Positions 45,131 to 53,019 of a stretch of DNA of 64,000 bases are shown one piece after another (positions within the stretch are counted from its first letter, which is position 1; every line of letters starts with the position of its first letter). Source of the stretch: Paraflavitalea devenefica. Lineage in GTDB: Bacteria; Bacteroidota; Bacteroidia; Chitinophagales; Chitinophagaceae. The stretch covers positions 992,001 through 1,056,000 of the forward strand of contig NZ_JAARML010000001.1 of NCBI RefSeq assembly GCF_011759375.1, written 5' to 3'. The notes beneath the pieces are model-generated. The model did no database searches. It was not told the DNA's origin and was given only the letters and a program-made list of their open reading frames with translations. The position numbers and the translations under genes were made by a program.

Positions 45131-45566
45131 AATCCAAGGGTGTTTAGTGTTTGAACCTTAATAAAGGTAGGAATAATGGCTGTCCGGATGGTATACGACA
45201 AAAAATATTCCGGGGTTTTGCAGGCGGGAGAGATATTTGCGGATTTACTGGTACCGGTGGATTTTGTTTATTATTTTTACGCGCCTTCTGGCTTTTTGAT
45301 TATAGCCAGCCTCTGATTCCCGGTATCCTTCCAATAATATATTATCATTATCAATATCCGGCGTATTTTACCCAAACGCAGTGGATTTGCCTGTCATATT
45401 GGGAATATTTAAAATCAAAACCTTGCATAAAAGCCATGTTATTATTAAGTTGCGCCCTAATTCGGCCTGTGAATAGCTAAATTGTGCGCAACCTTCACCC
45501 AATATTCCTGCCATTTTATTACCGGTTCCCTGTTACGATGACAATTGACCGTATAACCTTAAAACA
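45131..45566. other. Intergenic region upstream of the GT2 operon
   Basis: 436 bp between divergent genes, AT-rich. It must hold promoters for both, but I find no exact TAnnTTTG box near either start; the nearest (GATATTTG, about 45230) has one mismatch. The 109-codon open frame inside it has no start context or protein-like composition. Nothing else seen. Confidence 0.5.
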
Positions 45567-46307
45567 ATGAACGTTTCAACCCAGATGCATCCATTCAACA
45601 AGCTTTCTATTGTGATCCCGGCCTATAATGAAGGGCCTACTATTCACTTAATCCTGGACCGGATCAAGGAGGTACAGCTTGTCAATAATATCCAAAAGGA
45701 GATTATTATTGTTAATGACTTCTCGAAGGATAATACGGAGGAAGCGATCCGTAAGTATATAGATGAGCATCCTGCGATGGATATTAAGTATTATAAACAT
45801 GAGTTTAACCAGGGCAAGGGTGCGGCCCTGCATACCGGTATTTCCAAGGCAACGGGTGATTTTACGGTGATCCAGGATGCCGACCTGGAATATGACCCGG
45901 AAGAGTATAATGAGCTGATCAAGCCGGTGTTGCGCGGGCATGCGGATGTAGTTTTCGGCTCCCGCTTCCTGGGTGGCAACCCGCACCGCATTTTGTTTTT
46001 CTGGCACTCGATCGGCAATAAGATGCTGACGATGGCTTCAAATATGTTCACCAACCTGAACCTGACGGATATGGAAACATGTTATAAGATGTTCCGTACG
46101 CCGATCATCCAGGCAATCAAGTTGCAGGAGAAGCGCTTTGGCTTTGAACCCGAAGTAACCGCCAAGATCGCCCGTGTAAAGGATATCCGGATTTATGAGG
46201 TAAGTATTTCCTATTACGGACGTACTTATGCCGAGGGAAAGAAGATTAACTGGAAAGATGGTTTCCGGGCGATTTATTGTATCTTAAAATATAACCTTTT
46301 TAAGTGA
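45567..46307 (+). CDS. Family 2 glycosyltransferase (DPM1-like)
   Basis: 246 residues; start MNVSTQMHPFNKLSIVIPAY (the inner ATG at codon 7 is an alternative). GT-A fold motifs: VIPAYNEGPTIHLILDRI (about 16-33), IIIVNDFSKDNT, the DxD-type metal site QDADLEYDPEEY (about 109-120) and FGSRFLGGNPHR. No membrane helices at the C-terminus, so it is a soluble or peripheral enzyme resembling dolichol/polyprenyl-phosphate mannosyltransferases, probably charging a polyprenyl carrier. It overlaps the next gene by one base (TGATG), and a polytopic membrane protein follows, suggesting an envelope-glycan operon. Confidence 0.9.
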   Translation: MNVSTQMHPFNKLSIVIPAYNEGPTIHLILDRIKEVQLVNNIQKEIIIVNDFSKDNTEEAIRKYIDEHPAMDIKYYKHEFNQGKGAALHTGISKATGDFTVIQDADLEYDPEEYNELIKPVLRGHADVVFGSRFLGGNPHRILFFWHSIGNKMLTMASNMFTNLNLTDMETCYKMFRTPIIQAIKLQEKRFGFEPEVTAKIARVKDIRIYEVSISYYGRTYAEGKKINWKDGFRAIYCILKYNLFK

Positions 46308-47047
46308 TGAACTTAGCAGAACATTTACAGGAAACAGACCCCATGGGTTTGCAAACTTTAGAACGGCTGGCCGCAGCTACCCGTTTTAACCGTTGGATGT
46401 TTGATACGATACGCCCCCATTGCAAAGGCCATGTTTTTGAAGTAGGCAGCGGCATTGGAAATATTTCCCGGCTCTTCCTGGAAGAGGGTTTCCAACTTAC
46501 AGCCAGTGATCTGCGCCAGGAGTATATCGCTTATCTGAAACAACAACTGGGTCATCATTCCAACTTGAAGGATGTATGCTCTGTTGACCTTGTGCTTCCT
46601 GATTTCGCTCAAAAATATCCCCAGTTGGTCGGTCAATTCGATACAGTGGTAGCGTTGAACGTGGTGGAGCATATTGAAGACCACCAGAAGGCACTGGAAA
46701 ACTGTTATCAAATGCTGAAACCGGGTGGACATGCAGTGATCCTGGTGCCAGCCTTCCAGGCGCTGTATAATGTGTTTGATGAGGAGCTGGGGCATTTCAG
46801 GCGTTATACGAAAAAAACGTTGATTGCTGTAGAAGAGAAAGCCGGTTTTAAGGTGATCCATAAGCAGTATTTTAATACAACGGGGATGCTTGGCTGGTTC
46901 CTGAATGGCCGTGTGCGTAAGAAACGCCTTATTCCTGCCGGACAGTTGCAGGCTTTTGATAAGCTAATGCCTATTGTTAAACTGGTAGATGTAGTGACTT
47001 TCCGTACTGTCGGATTATCCGTTATCGCAGTTGGCCGTAAGCCCTAA
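46307..47047 (+). CDS. Class I SAM-dependent methyltransferase
   Basis: 246 residues from the ATG at 46307 (MNLAEHLQE), which shares its A with the stop of the previous gene; a GTG one codon earlier is possible. Motif I HVFEVGSGIGNISRLF (about 43-58), motif II-like LTASDLRQEYI, and post-I VVALNVVEHIEDHQ with MLKPGGHAVILVPAFQAL (about 135-152) are the Methyltransf_11/12 pattern. Substrate unknown; from context a polyprenyl-linked glycan or lipid is plausible. Followed 16 bp later by the membrane protein gene. Confidence 0.9.
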   Translation: MNLAEHLQETDPMGLQTLERLAAATRFNRWMFDTIRPHCKGHVFEVGSGIGNISRLFLEEGFQLTASDLRQEYIAYLKQQLGHHSNLKDVCSVDLVLPDFAQKYPQLVGQFDTVVALNVVEHIEDHQKALENCYQMLKPGGHAVILVPAFQALYNVFDEELGHFRRYTKKTLIAVEEKAGFKVIHKQYFNTTGMLGWFLNGRVRKKRLIPAGQLQAFDKLMPIVKLVDVVTFRTVGLSVIAVGRKP

Positions 47048-47063
47048 TAACACAAGTGTATAT

Positions 47064-48350
47064 ATGGTGCAACCTTCTCTTTACCCGCAAAACGCCGGCC
47101 TTCCACGTATTTTTAAGCTGGCCATGTTTGCCATGGCATTGGTATACCTGGCAGGATGTTTTACTCCCCTGCATATCCATTTCGATTCTATCCGTTATTA
47201 TAATATTAAGGATTGTATTGAGTATGGCTGCACTCCAGGCTCCTTCGCCGACACTGATTTTTTGCCCTACGGTTATACCGGTTTGCTGATAGGACTCTCC
47301 AAGCTGGGCATCCTGAATGCTTTCATGATCACGTTTGTTAACTGCCTGTATGTTTTTGGCGGGCTGTTTTTTGTATATCAGATATTCAAAGGACAGATCC
47401 ATCCTTTTGTGTTTGCTGTACTGGCCCTGTTTAACTGGACGATGATCAAGTTTGTTACGCATCCGCTTTCAGAGATGCAGTATATTTTCTTTTCCTGCCT
47501 GAGCCTGTATTGCTTTCACCTATTTACGAAACAGCACCGTTTTCTGCACCTGGCGTTGGCTTTCGTGTTCTGTATTGTAACGATACTGACACGCACCGTA
47601 GGCATTTCCCTGTTGCCGGCACTGGTATTGGGGGTGATATGGCAGTACCGCGACAGACTGAAGCATGTTTATGAAAAACATAAGCTGCTGGTACTGGTGG
47701 CAGCGGTGGCGGGTATTGCATTGCTTGTATTATCGGCCAGCAGGCTGAAGATCACCGATTATACGAAATCACTCAACGATCACTTTGAAAAGGGTAGTGG
47801 TAATTTCTTTATTGAGAATTTCAAGGAGCATTTTTCCGAGCTGACGGAGGTATTCCTGAATATGCCCTCCAGCAAGCTGATGGGTTATCTGCCCGGCTCT
47901 ATCGGTAAAGGGCTGTTTGTGGCACTGGGTATTGTATTTTTTGGGTGGCTGCTGTATAATACACTTTCGAAGCGCAGCCGCCTTCCTCTGTATATCAGGC
48001 TATACCTGCTGTTCTATTTCGTGATTATTATGAACTGGCCCTATTATGATCCCCGCTTCTGGGTGCCTATTCTTCCTTTGATGGTAGTGGCCGTTTTACA
48101 GACGCCGTTTAACAGCAGGCCCTGGCTGAAAGGGGTCAGCCGGCTGTATCTGGCCTTCTACCTGGCATTGGGTGTTTTTGCGGCGGGCTATTCATTGTAT
48201 GTAGGACTGGATAAGGAACGTTTTGCACAAAAGCAGGCCAATGGGGTATACCGGAATGAGTACGAGACGAAGTTTTTCGGCAAGCCGCAGAGTGATACCG
48301 CCACGCATGTGGATGCGGGAGTGCTAAATATTTTGAAGCGGTATGATTGA
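47064..48350 (+). CDS. Polytopic membrane protein of the GT2 operon (candidate GT-C type)
   Basis: 428 residues from the ATG at 47064 (MVQPSLYPQNAG). About ten hydrophobic segments are visible (for example FKLAMFAMALVYLAGC, AFMITFVNCLYVFGGLFFVY, FVFAVLALFNWTMI, LLVLVAAVAGIALLVLSAS, LYLLFYFVIIMNW). An early acidic segment (FDSIRYYNIKDCIEYGC) lies in the first loop, where GT-C transferases carry their catalytic acid, and YYDPRFWVPILPLMVVAV recalls ArnT/PMT-like proteins. I infer a polyprenyl-phosphate-sugar-dependent transferase served by the GT2 enzyme, but no signature proves it. Third gene of the operon. Confidence 0.82.
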   Translation: MVQPSLYPQNAGLPRIFKLAMFAMALVYLAGCFTPLHIHFDSIRYYNIKDCIEYGCTPGSFADTDFLPYGYTGLLIGLSKLGILNAFMITFVNCLYVFGGLFFVYQIFKGQIHPFVFAVLALFNWTMIKFVTHPLSEMQYIFFSCLSLYCFHLFTKQHRFLHLALAFVFCIVTILTRTVGISLLPALVLGVIWQYRDRLKHVYEKHKLLVLVAAVAGIALLVLSASRLKITDYTKSLNDHFEKGSGNFFIENFKEHFSELTEVFLNMPSSKLMGYLPGSIGKGLFVALGIVFFGWLLYNTLSKRSRLPLYIRLYLLFYFVIIMNWPYYDPRFWVPILPLMVVAVLQTPFNSRPWLKGVSRLYLAFYLALGVFAAGYSLYVGLDKERFAQKQANGVYRNEYETKFFGKPQSDTATHVDAGVLNILKRYD

Positions 48351-48352
48351 GG

Positions 48353-48384
48353 AAAGGCATCGAGGCAAAAAGGCATTGAGGCAA
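48353..48384. repeat. Direct repeat of 16 bp, two copies
   Basis: AAAGGCATCGAGGCAA (48353-48368) is followed immediately by the same 16 bases with one change (48369-48384), just after the stop of the membrane protein gene. Confidence 0.7.
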
Positions 48385-48457
48385 CCGAAGGGAAAAAGGT
48401 AACGACGTAATAGCTTATACTTAGGACATGTGTCCGGGGAGTTCGGGGTGGTTTCTG

Positions 48458-48465
48458 TATTTTTG
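48458..48465 (+). promoter_or_regulatory. Candidate -7 promoter box TATTTTTG, leaderless
   Basis: Exact TAnnTTTG ending 4 nt before the aminotransferase ATG at 48470, so transcription would begin at or next to the start codon. Confidence 0.45.
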
Positions 48466-48469
48466 CCGC

Positions 48470-49726
48470 ATGAAACTTAGCCATTTGTCCGAAACGCTTA
48501 TCGGTTCGGAGATCGTGAAATTAGGCGGAGAGATCCGCGAAAAGATCAGCCAGGGAGAAAAGATTTATAATTTTACAGTAGGAGATTTTGATCCTTCCAT
48601 TTTCCCCATCCCACAAGCACTCGAAGACGAGATAGTTACTGCTTACCGAAAACATTTTACGAATTATCCGCTGGGTGAAGGCAATACCGATCTGCGGGAA
48701 GCGATTGCCGCTTTCCTCCAGACCCGGGAAAACCTGACTTATTCCTTACCGGAGATACTGGTGGCATCGGGTGGCCGCCCGCTGATCTATTCCCTGTTCC
48801 GGGCCGTATGTGATGCCGGGGACAAGGTGATTTATGCGGTACCTTCCTGGAATAATAATCATTATACCCATTTTGTAGGCGCACAGCACGTAGTGGTGGA
48901 AGCCACGGCAGAAAATAATTTTATGCCTACGGTGGAACATATCCGCCCCCATCTTACCGGCGCGACCCTGCTGGCCTTGTGTTCGCCCCAAAACCCGACC
49001 GGCACTACTTTTACGAAGGCCGACCTGGAAGCGATCTGCGACATGGTACTGGAAGAGAATACCCGCCGCAGTGCCACGGAGAAGAAGTTGTATGTGATGT
49101 ATGACCAGATGTACTGGCAACTGACTTTTGGAGATATTGAACATTATGACCCGGTGAATCTGCGCCCGGCAATGCGGGAGTACACTATTTATATTGATGC
49201 CATCAGCAAGGTGTTTGCCGCTACAGGCGTACGGGTAGGCTGGGCTTTTGGTCCGCGGATCATTATGGATAAGATGAAGGCTATCCTGAGCCATGTGGGC
49301 GCCTGGGCGCCTAATGCTGAGCAAAAAGCGGTGGCGAAGTACCTGTATATGCAGGAGGATATTGATGCCTACCTGCGAAATTTCAAGGCTGCTGTGGAAG
49401 CCCGGCTGCGCGGTATTTATGATGGCTTTCAACAACTGAAGCAGGAAGGGTTTGCCGTAGATGCGATCACTCCGCAGGCAGCTATTTACCTGACCATTAA
49501 GATTGACCTGGCCGGTAAAACAACCGCAGATGGCAGTTTATTAAAAGACCAAAGTGATGTAACCGCTTACCTGCTGAATGAAGCGAAGCTGGCTATTGTG
49601 CCATTCTATGCTTTTGGTGCAGACCGCAGTTCGCCCTGGTATCGCCTGAGTGTGGGTACCTGTAAGGTGGAAGAGATACCGGCCATGATTGAGCAGTTGA
49701 GAAGGGCGTTGGGGAAGCTGGTCTAA
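48470..49726 (+). CDS. Class I/II PLP-dependent aminotransferase (aspartate aminotransferase-like)
   Basis: 418 residues from MKLSHLSETL; I reject the longer frame from 48428 because the conserved N-terminus begins here. Fold-type I landmarks: YPLGEGNTDLREAIA (66-80), SPQNPTG with N175, YDQMYW (211-216), and the Schiff-base lysine K247 in DAISKVFAATGVRVGW. It transfers amino groups between an amino acid and a 2-oxo acid in the cytosol; the preferred substrate is uncertain. It sits alone with its own promoter box and a bidirectional terminator (49756-49787). Confidence 0.92.
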   Translation: MKLSHLSETLIGSEIVKLGGEIREKISQGEKIYNFTVGDFDPSIFPIPQALEDEIVTAYRKHFTNYPLGEGNTDLREAIAAFLQTRENLTYSLPEILVASGGRPLIYSLFRAVCDAGDKVIYAVPSWNNNHYTHFVGAQHVVVEATAENNFMPTVEHIRPHLTGATLLALCSPQNPTGTTFTKADLEAICDMVLEENTRRSATEKKLYVMYDQMYWQLTFGDIEHYDPVNLRPAMREYTIYIDAISKVFAATGVRVGWAFGPRIIMDKMKAILSHVGAWAPNAEQKAVAKYLYMQEDIDAYLRNFKAAVEARLRGIYDGFQQLKQEGFAVDAITPQAAIYLTIKIDLAGKTTADGSLLKDQSDVTAYLLNEAKLAIVPFYAFGADRSSPWYRLSVGTCKVEEIPAMIEQLRRALGKLV

Positions 49727-49755
49727 ACGATTTTCTATTGTTCTGTATCCGCAAT

Positions 49756-49787
49756 AAAAAAAGATGACTTATTCAGTCATCTTTTTT
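49756..49787. terminator. Bidirectional terminator
   Basis: AAAAAAGATGACT-TATTC-AGTCATCTTTTTT, arms 13 bp, A and T runs on each side, between the convergent aminotransferase gene and the 82-residue gene. Confidence 0.9.
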
Positions 49788-49810
49788 CAATTATGTCGGG
49801 GGACGATATT

Positions 49811-50059
49811 TTAGTTCTTATTACAAATGAAAACGAACGGCTTCAGTTCGGGCTGATTGATGATTTTCTGAATGATAGGGGGCTGGTGAATGATCCTGTA
49901 TCTGTTCATATCAAATACTTCATGGGCCATGCAGAAGTTATCCATGGTCTCAAAATACAGTAATAACTGGTTTAATTGTTCCAGTTCATTTTCCATAGCA
50001 TCCTTGTCAAGACCTTCGTCTTTCATCAGGACAAGCAGATCGCGATTGGGCGTTTTCAT
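49811..50059 (-). CDS. Small acidic hypothetical protein
   Basis: 82 residues, no signal or membrane segment, so cytosolic. Predicted helical N-terminal half with heptad-like leucines (MENELEQLNQLLLYFETMD), then MNRYRIIHQPPIIQKIINQP. Not recognised. Its start is 14 bp after the stop of the 46-residue lipoprotein gene, so the two are almost certainly one transcript, ended by the hairpin at 49756-49787. Confidence 0.7.
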   Translation of the reverse strand: MKTPNRDLLVLMKDEGLDKDAMENELEQLNQLLLYFETMDNFCMAHEVFDMNRYRIIHQPPIIQKIINQPELKPFVFICNKN

Positions 50060-50073
50060 TTTCTATCAGGATA

Positions 50074-50214
50074 TTAATAACCAACAAATCCTTTGTTAAG
50101 GCCACAGCCACATTTTTTTGACGAGCCTCCCATACCTCTACCAGAACTACAGGCCGTCATTACCAAGCTCACAACAATGACCAACAAAACCAATTGATAT
50201 TTAATCTTCTTCAT
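50074..50214 (-). CDS. 46-residue lipoprotein with CGCG motif
   Basis: Starts at the ATG at 50212-50214 and stops with TAA at 50074-50076. A lipoprotein leader (MKKIKYQLVLLVIVVSLVMT, then lipobox cysteine 22) is followed by a 24-residue mature peptide: glycine/serine-rich SSGRGMGGSS, then KKCGCGLNKGFVGY. The intact leader, the good lipobox and a -7 box (50248-50255) upstream argue that this is a real gene. The C-x-C pair could bind metal or form a disulfide. Function and family unknown to me. Co-transcribed with the 82-residue gene. Confidence 0.75.
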   Translation of the reverse strand: MKKIKYQLVLLVIVVSLVMTACSSGRGMGGSSKKCGCGLNKGFVGY

Positions 50215-50247
50215 ACTGTGCTTTACTAAATTAAACTATTTTACACA

Positions 50248-50255
50248 CAAAATTA
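50248..50255 (-). promoter_or_regulatory. Candidate -7 promoter box TAATTTTG for the small-lipoprotein operon
   Basis: Exact TAnnTTTG on the minus strand, 33 nt before the lipoprotein ATG, in the gap from the divergent glycosyltransferase gene. Confidence 0.45.
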
Positions 50256-50268
50256 TTATTTAAGTCCG

Positions 50269-51393
50269 GTGGCATTTGTAAATTTTAACAATTTTACGCG
50301 TAAACCCTTAGTGCTGATCGCGCCGCTGGACTGGGGCCTGGGCCATACTACCCGCTGTATTCCCCTGATCAGGGAGCTTATAAACCTGGGCTGCGATGTC
50401 ATTATCGCTTGTAATTCAACACAAAAGGAATTATTACAACAAGAGTTCCCCACCATCCCCTATACCCATTTGGCTGGCTATGATATCCGATACGGACAAA
50501 CCCGGTGGATAACTTTTGCCAGGCTGGTACTTCAGTCGCTTAAAATTTTGATGAAAATCAAGCAGGAAAAGCGCTGGCTGCGGCATTTTTTAACGAGCCG
50601 GCCGGTTGATGCCCTTATTTCCGACAACCGCTTTGGGCTGTACACGACCGGCATCCCTACTGTTTTTATGACCCATCAATTGGGCATTAAAACAGGATTG
50701 GGCAGCTTTGCCGACCTGGTGGCCCGGCGATGGAATTACCGGCGTATTGAGCGCTTTACCACCTGTTGGGTCCCGGATAAAGCAGGCAACCCTTCCCTGG
50801 CCGGCGAGCTATCGCACCCTGCCCGGATGCCTGCTGTCCCGGTTGCGTATATCGGCGGACTGTCGAGGTTTACCCCCTGCACCGGCAATACGGAAGCGGG
50901 CGGATTATTGATTATCCTGTCGGGCCCCGAACCACAGCGCAGTATTTTTGAAGCATTGCTGTTACAACAAGTAAAGGATTATAAGGGTCGTGTGACAATT
51001 GTGCGGGGGCTTCCTCTGGCGACCGCCTTACCGGCAGCTCCGGAAAATTGTACGCTGCTGAACCATGCTCCTGCCGCTGTACTGCATACACTGATCTGCC
51101 CGGCTACACTGGTGATCAGCCGCTGCGGTTATACTACCGTGATGGACCTGCTGAAGCTGCATAAGAAAACGATCCTTGTACCTACACCGGGACAGGCAGA
51201 ACAGGAATACCTGGCCCATTATTTACAAAAACAGTCCTGGGCTTATACGACGCCGCAAAGAGGATTTGTGCTTGGCAAGGCGCTGGCTGAAGCGGATGGT
51301 TTTCCTTATGAAATAGCAAACGCCGCCAGTATGGAAGCTTATAAGCCGGTACTGGCGACGTTTGTGGCGGGGATTAGTCACCGTGAATTGTGA
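50269..51393 (+). CDS. Glycosyltransferase family 28-like protein (MurG-like GT-B)
   Basis: 374 residues from GTG at 50269, the only start that keeps the N-terminal glycine loop PLDWGLGHTTRCIPLIREL (about 19-37), comparable with the GxGH of MurG-type enzymes. The C-terminal half has the nucleotide-sugar binding pattern LLIILSGPEPQRS, LVISRCGYTTVMDLLKLHKK and LVPTPGQAEQEYLAHYL (about 225-330). The acceptor is unknown; it is unlikely to be MurG itself, since cell-division genes are absent around it. No membrane helix. Divergent from the 46-residue lipoprotein gene. Confidence 0.87.
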   Translation: MAFVNFNNFTRKPLVLIAPLDWGLGHTTRCIPLIRELINLGCDVIIACNSTQKELLQQEFPTIPYTHLAGYDIRYGQTRWITFARLVLQSLKILMKIKQEKRWLRHFLTSRPVDALISDNRFGLYTTGIPTVFMTHQLGIKTGLGSFADLVARRWNYRRIERFTTCWVPDKAGNPSLAGELSHPARMPAVPVAYIGGLSRFTPCTGNTEAGGLLIILSGPEPQRSIFEALLLQQVKDYKGRVTIVRGLPLATALPAAPENCTLLNHAPAAVLHTLICPATLVISRCGYTTVMDLLKLHKKTILVPTPGQAEQEYLAHYLQKQSWAYTTPQRGFVLGKALAEADGFPYEIANAASMEAYKPVLATFVAGISHREL

Positions 51394-51502
51394 ATACGTT
51401 TGCTTCGATATGCCTTTGCGTCGCAGGCAGATTTCTCACCCGTTTTGCCTGCTGATATAGCAAGGACGTATGGCGGGTTTATAATGACAAAGCAAGTATT
51501 GA

Positions 51503-52966
51503 TTATTGTTTGATGACTTTCTGTGTTTGTGTAAAGCTCTCTCCTTTTACTTTCAGGAAGTAAATTCCTTTGGGCAGTTCTGTAGTGCTGACCGTTATTT
51601 CCGCAGCGCCTTCGGCATATTTCCCACTGACGGTTTTGAGCACACGTCCACTGATATCGGCCACGTTTATGGTTACGAGCTGTGTTTGCGGCACGTTGAT
51701 GTAAGCCGTAAGCTCAGTAGTGAACGGGTTGGGCGCCACGATGATGGCACGGTCCGATACAGAACGGTTGAGTATTTTCCTGATCTGGAATTTCTCCGTA
51801 TGATCGTTAAGATCTGTTTGCGTGAGACGGTAGTAGCTGAGGTTGGCCAGCGGGCGTTCGTCTATCCATTCATAAGCTTTACCGCTTGCATTGCCCACTG
51901 CAGGAATGGTGGCAATGTCAATGAATTGCTTGCCATCGGCAGAACGCTCGATGTTGAAGCGGGCATTGTTGCTTTCTGAAGAGGTAGTCCAGCGTACGTG
52001 TACTTTTCCATCCCGGAGTATTACGGTATAGTTTTCCAATGCCACCGGTAAGAGTGCAGAACGGCTATATTGCACGGCCCATTCGTACACGTTTACACTA
52101 CGACCGTTTATTGTTTGTCTGAATGCCGGATTATACGCTATACCCCATACTTCATGTTCATTCTGGGGGCAATCCGCTGGTGCAAAGGTAGTGTGGTATG
52201 CCAGGGGGGTAGGTGCGGGATTCTGGCTATTGATGAGGTTTGCTGCATTCATTACATTGGTGCCAGCGCACCGGTCATCTATACTGCATTGTATACCCCA
52301 GTAAGCAAGATCGGCATCAGCAATAAATTTTGCACCCTGCGCCGATATTGTATTACAGGGAGCAACAGGAATGAGCGCTGCAATACGCTTTGCATTTGCC
52401 AAGCTGTATGTAGCGTAATCATGAACATAGTTGCCTCCGGCGCTTAGGCCGGTAAGGTACACCCGTGCAGGATCAGCACGGTATTTACCAAGCAGGTGAG
52501 TGATGAGTGCATTAACGGTACCATTAACATCCTGCCAATTCACCATTTGAGGGGTTATCACGATATATTTCTGTATCTGTCCAAACTGATCGAGCACAGA
52601 GGCGGGGAATACCGGATTTGAGGCTCGTTCGGACAACGATGAAGGCGTCCACCACCACTCCCCTAAAAGCTTGCACAAGGAAGAATCAGTTCCTGGTCCA
52701 CCCTGGTCTACTCCATGAATGAATATTAACAGCGGATATTTTTTAGTAGTGCTGTTATAATCATCGGGTAGCTTTTCCAGGTATCCGTGTATATTATTAG
52801 TACCTGGAATGTTGACATTACTTACTTTTTTTTGCTTCATGGCAGTATTTAGCCCTGGCCACGCAGGACAATAATCCTGGGCCTGAACGATATTACCAAT
52901 GATGAGCAAGGAAAGGACAAAGAAACACAAGGTTCTGTTGATAGCAGAGCGGTTTAACCAAAGCAT
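51503..52966 (-). CDS. Secreted alpha/beta-hydrolase (esterase) with T9SS sorting domain, copy 1
   Basis: 487 residues; signal ending NIVQAQ at about 30. Hydrolase domain (about 55-300) with oxyanion-loop YPLLIFIHGVDQGGPG and nucleophile elbow TGLSAGGN (S175), histidine candidate in CPQNEHEVWGIAY. A fibronectin-III-like segment follows (VHVRWTTSSESNNARFNIER) and a type-A sorting domain (IIVAPNPFTTELTAYI to TQTQKVIKQ). The layout resembles secreted PHB-depolymerase/feruloyl-esterase-like enzymes; the polymer is not evident. Homologous to the next gene upstream (53020-54513) over the whole length: a tandem duplication. Confidence 0.9.
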   Translation of the reverse strand: MLWLNRSAINRTLCFFVLSLLIIGNIVQAQDYCPAWPGLNTAMKQKKVSNVNIPGTNNIHGYLEKLPDDYNSTTKKYPLLIFIHGVDQGGPGTDSSLCKLLGEWWWTPSSLSERASNPVFPASVLDQFGQIQKYIVITPQMVNWQDVNGTVNALITHLLGKYRADPARVYLTGLSAGGNYVHDYATYSLANAKRIAALIPVAPCNTISAQGAKFIADADLAYWGIQCSIDDRCAGTNVMNAANLINSQNPAPTPLAYHTTFAPADCPQNEHEVWGIAYNPAFRQTINGRSVNVYEWAVQYSRSALLPVALENYTVILRDGKVHVRWTTSSESNNARFNIERSADGKQFIDIATIPAVGNASGKAYEWIDERPLANLSYYRLTQTDLNDHTEKFQIRKILNRSVSDRAIIVAPNPFTTELTAYINVPQTQLVTINVADISGRVLKTVSGKYAEGAAEITVSTTELPKGIYFLKVKGESFTQTQKVIKQ

Positions 52967-53019
52967 AAAGCGGGACTTTTTTACAGGTTTTTGAATTATT
53001 ACAGGATGTCAGTTGAATG

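Noticed and set aside
45151..45480. 109-codon open frame between the YceI and GT2 genes
   Set aside because: No start context, no signal peptide or domain, unusual composition; treated as intergenic DNA.
50074..50214. Possibility that the CGCG peptide is a bacteriocin precursor
   Set aside because: A lipobox leader and no export or modification genes nearby favour a small lipoprotein.
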